In this document: positions 1 to 5,506 of the stretch, piece by piece
How the letters are laid out: each line of letters starts with the position of its first letter
How positions within the stretch are numbered: the stretch's first letter is position 1
NCBI GenBank assembly: GCA_937920455.1
Contig: CALETX010000430.1
Span: forward strand, 1-5,864
Length of the DNA stretch: 5,864 nt
Direction of reading: 5' to 3'
DNA from: an uncultured bacterium
GTDB taxonomy: Bacteria > Verrucomicrobiota > Kiritimatiellia > UBA8416 > CALETX01
The notes under the pieces: model-generated
The model's database searches: none
What the model was told of the DNA's origin: nothing
The model's input: the letters and a program-made list of their open reading frames with translations, nothing else
Program-made: the position numbers and the translations under genes

Positions 1-243
1 TACGGCGAAATCATCGGCGGAAGTCAGCGTGAGGAGGACCCAATCCTTCTGCTGGAACGAATGCGTGAGAAGGGCCTCAAGGCAGAAGATTATTCTTGGT
101 ACGTGGATTTAAGAAAATACGGGACGGTCCCTCATGCCGGATTCGGCCTCGGCATCGAGCGTCTTATATTATGGCTCACGGGTCGCCGCCATGTGCGGGA
201 GACGATTCCCTTTCCGAGAACACTTGGCCGGCTTACTCCTTGA
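1..243 (+). CDS. asnS: Asparaginyl-tRNA synthetase, C-terminal end (5' part outside window)
   Basis: This is the last 80 codons of a class II aminoacyl-tRNA synthetase that charges tRNA-Asn with asparagine in the cytoplasm. The frame is open from base 1 and stops with TGA at 241-243. The opening residues IIGGSQREE are characteristic of AsnRS. Near residues 46-58 the class II motif 3 is visible as [13 protein letters not shown], with the ATP-binding arginine at its end. The protein finishes with [15 protein letters not shown], where IPFPRT separates AsnRS from the related archaeal-type AspRS (usually ILFPRD). The catalytic end is intact and nothing looks broken. The anticodon-binding domain and the start lie upstream of the window. 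No recognisable intrinsic terminator follows the stop. Motifs are seen directly; the identity rests on knowledge of the family and is secure. Confidence 0.96.
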   Translation, partial: YGEIIGGSQREEDPILLLERMREKGLKAEDYSWYVDLRKYGTVPHAGFGLGIERLILWLTGRRHVRETIPFPRTLGRLTP

Positions 244-503
244 CTACGCGGGCGACGAGGGACGATTTTCCGCCAAGAGAAACTTCGGCCATTATCGAGA
301 TCCGAGGGCCGGCGCCAGGATTCCATGGATCAGGACAACTACTTTCTCTTACTGAAAAGGACTTTTCGAAAGCCAGCCTCTTCGCAGCGGGGTGCGCGCC
401 TCCTGCACCGGGAAGGCCGCATACCAGTTAAGGCGGGCTCTTCAGCGCACTGCCGAAGGCTCACTGGGCAAGCCCTTCGAAGAGATTTCATGCGGCAACA
501 TGT
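244..503. other. Intergenic stretch without a supportable gene
   Basis: These 260 bases separate the asparaginyl-tRNA synthetase stop from the 3' end of the oppositely oriented tRNA-Cys. Open frames across it are short and run into either the synthetase or the tRNA in the wrong frame, so none is credible. Small inverted repeats are present: GAAAAG/CTTTTC at 354-359 and 362-367, and CTCTTC/GAAGAG at 438-443 and 479-484 enclosing a GGG-CAAG-CCC mini-hairpin. None is followed by a clear T tract on either strand. Transcription from both sides converges here, so termination presumably happens in this stretch, but I cannot point to a canonical terminator. Confidence 0.5.
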
Positions 504-577
504 TGGAGGCGCGAACCGGAGTTGAACCGGTGTACCAGGTTTTGCAGACCCGTGCCTAACCGCTCGGCCATCGCGCC
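504..577 (-). tRNA. tRNA-Cys (anticodon GCA), CCA encoded
   Basis: Read on the minus strand, this 74-base gene folds as a complete cloverleaf. The acceptor stem GGCGCGA pairs perfectly with TCGCGCC. A D arm follows with GCC/GGC pairing. The five-pair anticodon stem CGGGT/ACCTG (one G-U) encloses the loop CTGCAAA, giving anticodon GCA for cysteine. The variable loop has four bases, and the T stem ACCGG/CCGGT encloses TTCAACT. The discriminator base is U73, the known identity element for cysteinyl-tRNA synthetase, which independently supports the Cys assignment. The CCA tail is encoded (504-506). The gene begins 8 bases after the stop of the small basic protein gene and probably shares its transcript, being released by RNase P and 3' processing. 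It reads towards the synthetase gene. Confidence 0.97.
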
Positions 578-585
578 ATCGGCCC

Positions 586-753
586 TCACTGGGACACGTT
601 CTGAGGCGGCTGGCCCGATTGCTCCGGTTGCTGTTGAACAACGGGTACCTTCTTCTTAGCCGCCACCTTCCGTGCCTTTGCCGCTTCCTTTTTTCTCTTG
701 ATCCAGCGCTTTCTGCGCGCTCTTTTCAGCCTTGGTTTCAGTTGCTGTGTCAT
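586..753 (-). CDS. Small, strongly basic protein of unknown function
   Basis: This encodes a 55-residue protein starting at ATG (751-753) and ending with TGA (586-588). Residues 6-36 are almost entirely Lys, Arg and Ala (for example RLKRARRKRWIKRKKEAAK), predicted to form a charged helix. The remaining tail, from about residue 37, is rich in Gln and Pro (VVQQQPEQSGQPPQNVSQ). Such composition is typical of a protein that binds rRNA or DNA, such as a ribosome-associated or nucleoid protein, but I do not recognise the family. The frame is open further upstream, but that extension (MLLLAVCRGK...) crosses the divergent promoter region and looks non-coding, so the ATG at 753 is preferred. No Shine-Dalgarno precedes it. 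It is followed within 8 bases by tRNA-Cys, suggesting one transcript and perhaps a translation-related role. Existence of the gene is likely rather than certain. Confidence 0.62.
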   Translation of the reverse strand: MTQQLKPRLKRARRKRWIKRKKEAAKARKVAAKKKVPVVQQQPEQSGQPPQNVSQ

Positions 754-764
754 TGCAGGCCGGA

Positions 765-792
765 TTGTTAGCCAAAAAGCATCAATCGTCAA
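765..792 (-). promoter_or_regulatory. Candidate sigma70-like promoter for the basic protein and tRNA-Cys
   Basis: On the minus strand, TTGACG (787-792) lies 16 bases before TAACAA (765-770). The -35 box matches consensus at five of six positions, while the -10 box is only a fair match. Transcription would begin roughly 4-7 bases before the ATG at 753, giving an almost leaderless message, in keeping with the missing Shine-Dalgarno. This is pattern matching only. Confidence 0.3.
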
Positions 793-800
793 GGTTGATG
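780..800. promoter_or_regulatory. Inverted repeat CATCAA-N9-TTGATG, possible operator
   Basis: A perfect 6-base inverted repeat (780-785 and 795-800) has its centres about 15 bases apart. It sits in the divergent intergenic region, covers the candidate minus-strand -35 box and abuts the candidate plus-strand -35 box at 803. The geometry would suit a dimeric regulator acting on both directions. The repeat is short and could be chance; no regulator gene is in the window. Confidence 0.3.
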
Positions 801-802
801 TC

Positions 803-830
803 CTGACACAAAAGCGTTGTAGGGGATAAT
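803..830 (+). promoter_or_regulatory. Candidate sigma70-like promoter for the glycosyltransferase operon
   Basis: CTGACA (803-808) is separated by 16 bases from GATAAT (825-830). Each hexamer matches the TTGACA/TATAAT consensus at five of six positions. Transcription would start near 837 and leave an untranslated leader of about 70 bases containing the hairpin at 840-860. This is the best promoter-like sequence upstream of the operon, judged by eye. Confidence 0.45.
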
Positions 831-839
831 CGGCTACCT

Positions 840-860
840 GGCCCAACCCTCTGCTGGGCC
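840..860 (+). promoter_or_regulatory. Leader hairpin GGCCCA/TGGGCC
   Basis: GGCCCA (840-845) pairs with TGGGCC (855-860) around a 9-base loop, at the very start of the message predicted from the promoter at 803-830. Downstream is GCATTCGCTTTTGATCTTTC, which is T-rich but has no uninterrupted T tract, so it is a weak terminator or attenuator candidate at best. It may instead stabilise the 5' end of the message. Base pairing is seen; the role is inferred. Confidence 0.3.
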
Positions 861-870
861 GCATTCGCTT

Positions 871-897
871 TTGATCTTTCATTCCTAAGCATATATT
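871..897 (+). promoter_or_regulatory. Second, weaker candidate promoter giving a near-leaderless message
   Basis: TTGATC (871-876) lies 15 bases before TATATT (892-897). The -10 box is good (five of six) but the -35 box is fair and the spacing short. Transcription would begin about 904, only a few bases before the ATG at 909, which would explain why that gene lacks a Shine-Dalgarno. It competes with the candidate at 803-830. Confidence 0.25.
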
Positions 898-908
898 CCT
901 AGTCTTCA

Positions 909-2036
909 ATGCTCGTGAAGGTTTGCCTCGACATACAGCCAGCAATAGCACAGCGCGCAGGAGTTGGGCGTTACACCAGAGAGCTTGCTAAGAAGCTTCT
1001 CTGCCTCAGAGGAGACGACGACATATCCTTCTTCTGTTTCGACTTTAGCAATATGGCATGGAGGGCGGATATACCGGAAATTCTGCAGCAGGTCAGACGC
1101 TTCAGCCTTGTGCCCGGGCGGATTATGCAGGCATCATGGCGTGTTCTGAAATGGCCGCCTTTTAACCAACTGGCCGGCTATGCGGATGTTTACCACTTCC
1201 CAAATTTCACCATCCCGCCTCTGCGCAGGGGTCGCGCTGTCGTCACAATTCACGACGCGAGTTTCATGCGCCACCCTGAATGCGCGGAAAAGGCCAATCT
1301 TTCTCATCTCTCCAAACATATACGTTCCACTGTTAGGAGAGCTGACGCCATCATCACAGACTCTACATTCAGCGCGGACGAAATAGTTTCGCTTCTGGGC
1401 GCAGATCCAGCCCGAACGCATGCAATCCCTCTGGGAGTGGACAAAGCATTTGCGCCGCTGCCCTCAGACCAAACAAGACCCGTTTTGGAAAGGCTCGGAA
1501 TCACACGTCCCTATCTTTTGACCGTTGGAACAATCGAACCTAGAAAAAACATACCGTTTCTGATTTCACTCTTTGAGGCACTTTCTGATTTTGACGGTAT
1601 GCTTGTCCTTGCAGGAATGCCTGGGTGGAATTTCGATCCAATACTGACCCGCATACGGCAATCACGGAGAAGAGATTCCATTTTGTGGCTCAAGTATGTT
1701 GCCGACGAAGATCTTCCATCCCTTTATTCAAGTGCGATAATTTTTCTTACAGCTTCCCTGTACGAAGGCTTTGGACTTCCTCCCTTGGAGGCCATGGCAT
1801 GTGGAACGCCGGTCGTCTCATCATCGGGGGGCGCACTCAGGGAGATAGCCGGCCCAGCGGCAGTTATTATAGAAAACTACGACGTTGATGCTTGGATCGT
1901 TGCCATACGGACACTACTGTATGACACCTCGCGACGACGCGTCGCTATTGAGAAAGGCCTGGAGTATTCCCGAAAGTTCACATGGGCTGAGACAGCCAGG
2001 CTCACGTGGCAGGTTTACAGGAATCTCGCGAGATGA
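909..2036 (+). CDS. Family GT4 glycosyltransferase (first of three)
   Basis: This 375-residue protein is a retaining GT-B glycosyltransferase of family GT4, the usual length for that family. It would transfer a sugar from a nucleotide donor to a lipid-linked or glycan acceptor on the cytoplasmic side of the inner membrane. The N-terminal acceptor domain (about 1-190) opens with LDIQPA and the glycine motif GVGRYTREL (18-26), and has VVTIHDASF at 111-119. The C-terminal donor domain begins at LLTVGTIEPRKN (203-214), and the EX7E motif is intact as EGFGLPPLE (E286, E294), followed by AMACGTPVV. There is no signal peptide or membrane helix. No Shine-Dalgarno precedes the ATG at 909, and a GTG two codons later (915) is an alternative start. 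Its TGA overlaps the next ATG. It resembles MtfB-type mannosyltransferases, but the sugar cannot be predicted. Confidence 0.9.
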   Translation: MLVKVCLDIQPAIAQRAGVGRYTRELAKKLLCLRGDDDISFFCFDFSNMAWRADIPEILQQVRRFSLVPGRIMQASWRVLKWPPFNQLAGYADVYHFPNFTIPPLRRGRAVVTIHDASFMRHPECAEKANLSHLSKHIRSTVRRADAIITDSTFSADEIVSLLGADPARTHAIPLGVDKAFAPLPSDQTRPVLERLGITRPYLLTVGTIEPRKNIPFLISLFEALSDFDGMLVLAGMPGWNFDPILTRIRQSRRRDSILWLKYVADEDLPSLYSSAIIFLTASLYEGFGLPPLEAMACGTPVVSSSGGALREIAGPAAVIIENYDVDAWIVAIRTLLYDTSRRRVAIEKGLEYSRKFTWAETARLTWQVYRNLAR

Positions 2037-3205
2037 AAATAGCCATAGATGCTAGATGGATTTTCGAACGGATAACCGGAATCGGCACGTATACCAGGGA
2101 AATCATCAGGCAGTTTGCAAGAATCGCTTCCGATCACAATTTTGTTCTTTTTTTCAACAATCCATATATAGCGGCCCGTGAAAGAGCCGAGTGTGGTCTC
2201 GATAAATCCACAAACGTTGGAATCATCACCGTCCCATACGGCGTGTACTCCGTGAAAAGCCAGATCATGATGCCACGCGTCATTGGCAGGCAACATCCCG
2301 CCATCTATCACTCAACCAATGTGATGATACCATTTGCGGCGTTCAGAGGCAGACATGGACGACCCCGTTGTGTTGTGACCGTTCATGACCTGGTACCGCT
2401 TGCTGTTCCGCATCTGCTGAGGAGATCAAAGAAGGGCCGCCTGCTTTTCATCTATCGCCTTGTGGTGGGACGTATAATCACGTTAGCCGACGTTATCGTG
2501 ACAGACAGCGAGGCATCGCGGCGAGACATACTTCGCTTCTATCCCAGCACGGATCCATCAAAGATCCGGGTAATTCACTGTGGAGTCTCCAACCGCTTCC
2601 TGAACGCGGCCACCCGACGCGTCGCCGCAAGCAAAACACCCCCCACTGGCGGACAAACAGACAGGCCTATTGCAATTCTGTACGTTGGCAGATCGGATCC
2701 CTACAAGAATGTCGAGGGCGCCGTGCGAATACTGCACCGTCTAAAACAAATGAGCCGGTTGCCGGTAAAACTTATTATCGCCGGCCCTGAGGACCCCCGT
2801 TTCCAGGAAGCCCGCACAACCGCCGCCCGATTAGGCATCGCAAACGACATTATGTGGACGGGTTATCTTCCGGACGACAAACTGCTTGATATGTACAAAC
2901 AGGCCAGCGTCCTTATCCATCCTTCTCTCTATGAGGGGTTTGGCCTTCAAATTCTCGAAGCCATGGCTTGCGGGCTTCCAGTCGTATGCAGCAACATTTC
3001 TTCTTTGCCAGAAGTCGCTGGGGATGCCGCCATCCTTGAAGACCCCTCCGATGAGGCTGCCTTTGCCAAACAAGTCGCAGACGTTCTCGTCAATCCCACC
3101 CTCTACATGCGCCTTTCGCGTGCCGGCATCAAACGCGCTTCGCTCTTTACGTGGGAAAATACTGCCCGCAAATTGTTGGCCGTTTATGAGGAACTAATGG
3201 AATGA
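2033..3205 (+). CDS. Family GT4 glycosyltransferase (second of three)
   Basis: This 390-residue GT-B, family GT4 enzyme is probably a cytoplasmic or peripheral membrane transferase adding a sugar to a surface glycan. The ATG at 2033 is chosen because it forms an ATGA overlap with the preceding stop, has AGGAA 9 bases upstream (2019-2023), and begins directly with the family's first strand, MKIAIDARW. The longer open frame adds nine unlikely residues. The acceptor-domain motif GIGTYTREI is at 16-24 and VVTVHDLVPL at 114-123. A variable Thr/Pro/Gly-rich linker (about 193-211) joins the domains. The donor domain starts with ILYVGRSDPYKN (215-226), and EX7E is EGFGLQILE (E301, E309), then AMACGLPVV. 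It is a paralogue in architecture of the first enzyme but clearly diverged, so it probably makes a different linkage. Donor and acceptor are unknown. Confidence 0.91.
   Translation: MKIAIDARWIFERITGIGTYTREIIRQFARIASDHNFVLFFNNPYIAARERAECGLDKSTNVGIITVPYGVYSVKSQIMMPRVIGRQHPAIYHSTNVMIPFAAFRGRHGRPRCVVTVHDLVPLAVPHLLRRSKKGRLLFIYRLVVGRIITLADVIVTDSEASRRDILRFYPSTDPSKIRVIHCGVSNRFLNAATRRVAASKTPPTGGQTDRPIAILYVGRSDPYKNVEGAVRILHRLKQMSRLPVKLIIAGPEDPRFQEARTTAARLGIANDIMWTGYLPDDKLLDMYKQASVLIHPSLYEGFGLQILEAMACGLPVVCSNISSLPEVAGDAAILEDPSDEAAFAKQVADVLVNPTLYMRLSRAGIKRASLFTWENTARKLLAVYEELME
3188..3193 (+). promoter_or_regulatory. Shine-Dalgarno GAGGAA for the third glycosyltransferase
   Basis: GAGGAA lies 8 bases before the ATG at 3202, inside the end of the preceding gene. 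Together with the ATGA overlap it fixes that start and supports coupled translation. Confidence 0.7.
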
Positions 3206-4320
3206 CTGATTTTTCGAATGAATGGAAAAATCTGCGCGTCGTGTTGTGCCATGACTGGCTTACCGGCATGCGTGGCGGAGAACGAGTCCTGGAGCTGATA
3301 GCCTCGGTATTTCCGGGCGCTCCGATATTTACGTTGTTTCACAACCCAAAGGCCGTCTCCCCAGCCATAAATGCTCATCCCATATGGACATCATGGCTCC
3401 AAGGCATTCCAGGCATCTGCCGCCACTATCGCTGGTTCCTCCCCCTGTTTCCATCTGCGGTTTCCTTGCTCGATCCGCCGCCGGCAGATCTGATCATCAG
3501 CACCAGCCATTGCGTGGCAAAAGGCATCAGAACTCCACGCGCGGCCAAACATCTCTGTTACTGCTTCACGCCAATGCGGTATGCCTGGCTTTTTTATGAC
3601 GAATACTTCGGTAAACATCCTGCCCGCAAGCTGTTGGCTTGGGCACTGTTGCCTCTTCTCAGAAAATGGGATGTGCGCTCCAACAGGCACGTGGATAGGT
3701 TCGTGGCGGTCAGTCAGCATGTGCGCGAACGTATAAAGAGATTTTACAAACGCGAGGCGGACGTTGTATGCCCCTTTGTCAACCTTGATAAGTGGACCCC
3801 CGGTCCTAAAGAATCAGATGCAGGGTCTTTTGATCTTATCGTCTCGGCTCTTGTTCCGTACAAGAGAATTGACCTCGCCGTGTCCGCCTACGCTCAGACA
3901 GGGTGGCCGCTGAAAGTTGTCGGAGCGGGCAGCGAATACCCACGGCTGCGAGCGATTGCCGGTCACAATATCCAGTTTCTTGGATGGCGCGAGGACCAGG
4001 AGCTCCTGCAGTTGTACCGGTCCTGCCGCTTCCTTCTGTTTCCTGGCGAGGAGGATTTTGGGATTGTGCCGCTTGAAGCCCAGGCTTGTGGAAAGCCTGT
4101 CATAGCCTATGGTCAAGGCGGAATTCTGGAAACGGTAACGGACGGCGTCACGGGCGTATTGTTCCGCGAACAGACGCCACGCAACTTGCTGGACGCCGTG
4201 CGAAAAGCCGCCGAGATTGATTGGAATGCGGAATTGATCAGGGCAAATGCGGAACGTTTCAGTCCCGCAGCCTTTATCGCCGGATTATCGAAAAGCATTG
4301 CAGCGTGCCTTTCGTCCTGA
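3202..4320 (+). CDS. Family GT4 glycosyltransferase, WbaZ-like (likely mannosyltransferase)
   Basis: This 372-residue GT4 enzyme belongs to the WbaZ-like group, whose studied members add mannose during O-antigen assembly. Diagnostic stretches are CHDWLTGMRGGERVLEL (16-32), the STSHCVAKG segment (100-108), CFTPMRYAWLFYDEYF (121-136) and the donor-site block EDFGIVPLEAQACGKPVIAYGQGG, with EX7E residues E284 and E292. It is distinct from the other two enzymes, whose motif is EGFG. In the donor domain SALVPYKRIDLAV (215-227) takes the place of the usual G-x-x-x-KN strand. There is no signal peptide; hydrophobic patches near 76-90 and 143-153 could aid membrane association. The start overlaps the preceding stop as ATGA and has a good Shine-Dalgarno. 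It is the last gene of the operon, ending at TGA 4318-4320. The family call is firm; mannose as the sugar is inferred. Confidence 0.92.
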   Translation: MTDFSNEWKNLRVVLCHDWLTGMRGGERVLELIASVFPGAPIFTLFHNPKAVSPAINAHPIWTSWLQGIPGICRHYRWFLPLFPSAVSLLDPPPADLIISTSHCVAKGIRTPRAAKHLCYCFTPMRYAWLFYDEYFGKHPARKLLAWALLPLLRKWDVRSNRHVDRFVAVSQHVRERIKRFYKREADVVCPFVNLDKWTPGPKESDAGSFDLIVSALVPYKRIDLAVSAYAQTGWPLKVVGAGSEYPRLRAIAGHNIQFLGWREDQELLQLYRSCRFLLFPGEEDFGIVPLEAQACGKPVIAYGQGGILETVTDGVTGVLFREQTPRNLLDAVRKAAEIDWNAELIRANAERFSPAAFIAGLSKSIAACLSS

Positions 4321-4391
4321 CCGGATCGCCACCGCTTTTCTGATAGGCGGCAGCAGCAATGGCTGTTCCATCCAAAATGGCCTTCGATACA
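4321..4391. other. Convergent intergenic spacer, no clear terminator
   Basis: These 71 bases lie between the stop of the glycosyltransferase operon and the stop of the anti-sigma gene. Only weak hairpins are visible: CCGC/GCGG (4332-4335 with 4348-4351) and CCAT/ATGG near 4370-4382. Neither has a T tract after it on either strand. A bidirectional terminator is expected here, but I cannot identify one. Confidence 0.4.
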
Positions 4392-4895
4392 TCAATCGGG
4401 AAGAACATTCACCGCCGCTATCATGTTCTCCGCCATGGCACGAGCACTCTCGATCAACAACCACATTTCCCGACCCAATTGCTGTCCGCTTACAAGTTCA
4501 AGGACGGAGGCAGTCAAACTTTCAAATCCATCGGCGGTCGGCTCATGCCCAACATTCTGCAGCTCAACAACGGTGGTCGGTTGCGCCGGTGCCGCAACGT
4601 CACGAGTGCCTGTCAAAAGCATATATATAGCGGCTCCTGCGGCGCAGACAGCGATCGCCGCCATGCAGGCCCATGCAAGGGCGCGTGATGGCGATGAAAC
4701 ATGCCGCTCTGAAATGGGCGGCGTCCGTTCGCAAAACCGGCCCCCTTCCCTGAGCAAAATTTCAACGGCCCCCACCAGCCTTGCATACTCGGCGCATGCA
4801 TCGCAGCGGCGAAAATGCGATCTGATTATCTTTGGCATGCGCGCGCCCTCGTCAATTTCCGCAGAGAGACACCATCTGGCAATGTGACAAATCAT
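4392..4895 (-). CDS. Single-pass membrane anti-sigma factor with zinc-binding ZAS motif
   Basis: This 167-residue protein probably holds the neighbouring ECF sigma factor inactive at the membrane until an envelope signal releases it. The cytoplasmic N-terminal domain (about 1-52) has the zinc anti-sigma signature HX3CX2C as H27, C31 and C34; C3, or possibly H4 or C9, would supply the fourth ligand. One hydrophobic helix covers about residues 72-94. The region after it (about 95-167) would then be periplasmic; it contains a Pro/Ala/Thr-rich linker and a predicted helical, acidic end with no domain I recognise. The start at 4895 forms an ATGA overlap with the sigma stop and has AGGAGG 8 bases upstream. 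That pairing is the strongest support for the role, as sequence similarity in this family is low. The signal sensed is unknown. Confidence 0.85.
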   Translation of the reverse strand: MICHIARWCLSAEIDEGARMPKIIRSHFRRCDACAEYARLVGAVEILLREGGRFCERTPPISERHVSSPSRALAWACMAAIAVCAAGAAIYMLLTGTRDVAAPAQPTTVVELQNVGHEPTADGFESLTASVLELVSGQQLGREMWLLIESARAMAENMIAAVNVLPD

Positions 4896-5506
4896 AATTC
4901 ACGCCTCCTCTCCGCTCTGCCAGCCAGACAGTTTGCAAGGGCTGATCTGGCTCTGTGCAAAGAAACCCGTACGCTCACATGCGACATTCCAAGCGCACTC
5001 GCGATCTCGCGCGTTGTCATGTTCTCAATATAACGCAGTCTAAGGACTTTAAACTGATCCGCGCTCAGCACTTTTCGCGCGGTCTCCCATATGCTCTGGG
5101 CAGCCTCTTCGAGAAACAGGCTGCTGTCATTGCCGCTCGACACATCTGTATGTTCCAAGAAATATTCCGCAGCCGCTTCCTTTTCCCTTTCCGTCTTTCG
5201 ATGCAAACTGGCCGCCAGCCTTATTGCTATTGAATAAAGCCATGTGGAAAATGCATACCGAGCGTCGTAGTGGGCAATGTGCGTGTGAGCTCTAATAAGG
5301 GTTTCCTGAACCAGATCGTCCGCAACAGCGTCGTTCACTCCTCGGTTCAAAAGAAACCGGCGCAAAGAAGCCGAATGCCGGCGGGCCAGCTCGCCAAATG
5401 ACTCATCATCACCGGCAACAGCTCTCTGAGCCAGTTCCTTTACCCTCCTGTCCGGCTCATGGTTGAGCTGGAGCGGCGTCCGCTGGTTTTCCCGAGTGTC
5501 CGGCAT
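4892..5506 (-). CDS. ECF-type RNA polymerase sigma factor (sigma70 family, group 4)
   Basis: With the ATG at 5506 this is a 204-residue sigma factor with only regions 2 and 4, the ECF layout. Region 2 (about 22-104) includes the core-binding segment DDLVQETLIRAH (63-74) and the -10 recognition segment FSTWLYSIAIRLAAS (86-100). A variable linker (about 105-140) follows. Region 4 (about 146-195) has LSADQFKVLRLRYIENMTTREIASALGMSHVSVRVSLHRAR, the -35-binding helix-turn-helix. It would direct RNA polymerase to a small set of envelope-response promoters, often including its own. The start is uncertain: ATG 5506 overlaps the upstream gene by 50 bases and has only a weak GGTGAG before it; a TTG at 5551 is less likely; and a CTG at 5434 is preceded by AGGAGG but would trim the first helix. 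The stop overlaps the anti-sigma start. Function is certain, exact start is not. Confidence 0.94.
   Translation of the reverse strand: MPDTRENQRTPLQLNHEPDRRVKELAQRAVAGDDESFGELARRHSASLRRFLLNRGVNDAVADDLVQETLIRAHTHIAHYDARYAFSTWLYSIAIRLAASLHRKTEREKEAAAEYFLEHTDVSSGNDSSLFLEEAAQSIWETARKVLSADQFKVLRLRYIENMTTREIASALGMSHVSVRVSLHRARSALANCLAGRAERRREL
4904..4909 (-). promoter_or_regulatory. Shine-Dalgarno AGGAGG for the anti-sigma gene
   Basis: A perfect AGGAGG on the minus strand lies 8 bases before the ATG at 4895 and within the last codons of the sigma gene. It fixes the anti-sigma start and, with the ATGA overlap, suggests the two proteins are made in linked amounts. Confidence 0.85.

Noticed and set aside
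96..431. A 111-codon plus-strand open frame, and other frames over 132-355
   Set aside because: They overlap the asparaginyl-tRNA synthetase end in other frames, have Pro/Arg/Ser-rich non-protein-like composition and no credible start signal.
438..484. CTCTTC/GAAGAG arms with an inner GGG-CAAG-CCC stem, considered as the tRNA-Cys terminator
   Set aside because: The arms are 35 bases apart and no T tract follows on the minus strand, so a terminator call is not supported.
496..505. Perfect 10-base palindrome CAACATGTTG at the tRNA 3' end, considered as an integration attachment site
   Set aside because: There is no integrase gene, no second copy of the tRNA end in the window and no foreign island beside it; a palindrome of this size can be chance.
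339..641. A 100-codon minus-strand frame
   Set aside because: It runs straight through the tRNA-Cys gene and into the small basic protein gene in another frame, so it is a chance frame.
754..951. N-terminal extension of the small basic protein up to 951
   Set aside because: It would cross the divergent promoter region and overlap the first glycosyltransferase; its composition differs sharply from the basic core, and the ATG at 753 starts just before the charged segment.
1935..1944. The palindrome CGACGCGTCG, also at 2615-2624
   Set aside because: Both copies lie inside coding sequence and encode Arg-Arg-Val-Ala in two different enzymes. Two copies are not enough to suggest a site, and no third was seen.
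4610..4632. TATATATA next to TGTCAAAA, promoter-like
   Set aside because: On neither strand are a -35 and a -10 box in the right order and spacing; the sequence lies within the end of the anti-sigma membrane segment and the codons after it.
4247..4688. Plus-strand frames of 109-154 codons over 4247-4887
   Set aside because: These are antisense shadows of the anti-sigma gene, which is supported by its zinc motif, membrane helix, Shine-Dalgarno and overlap with the sigma gene.
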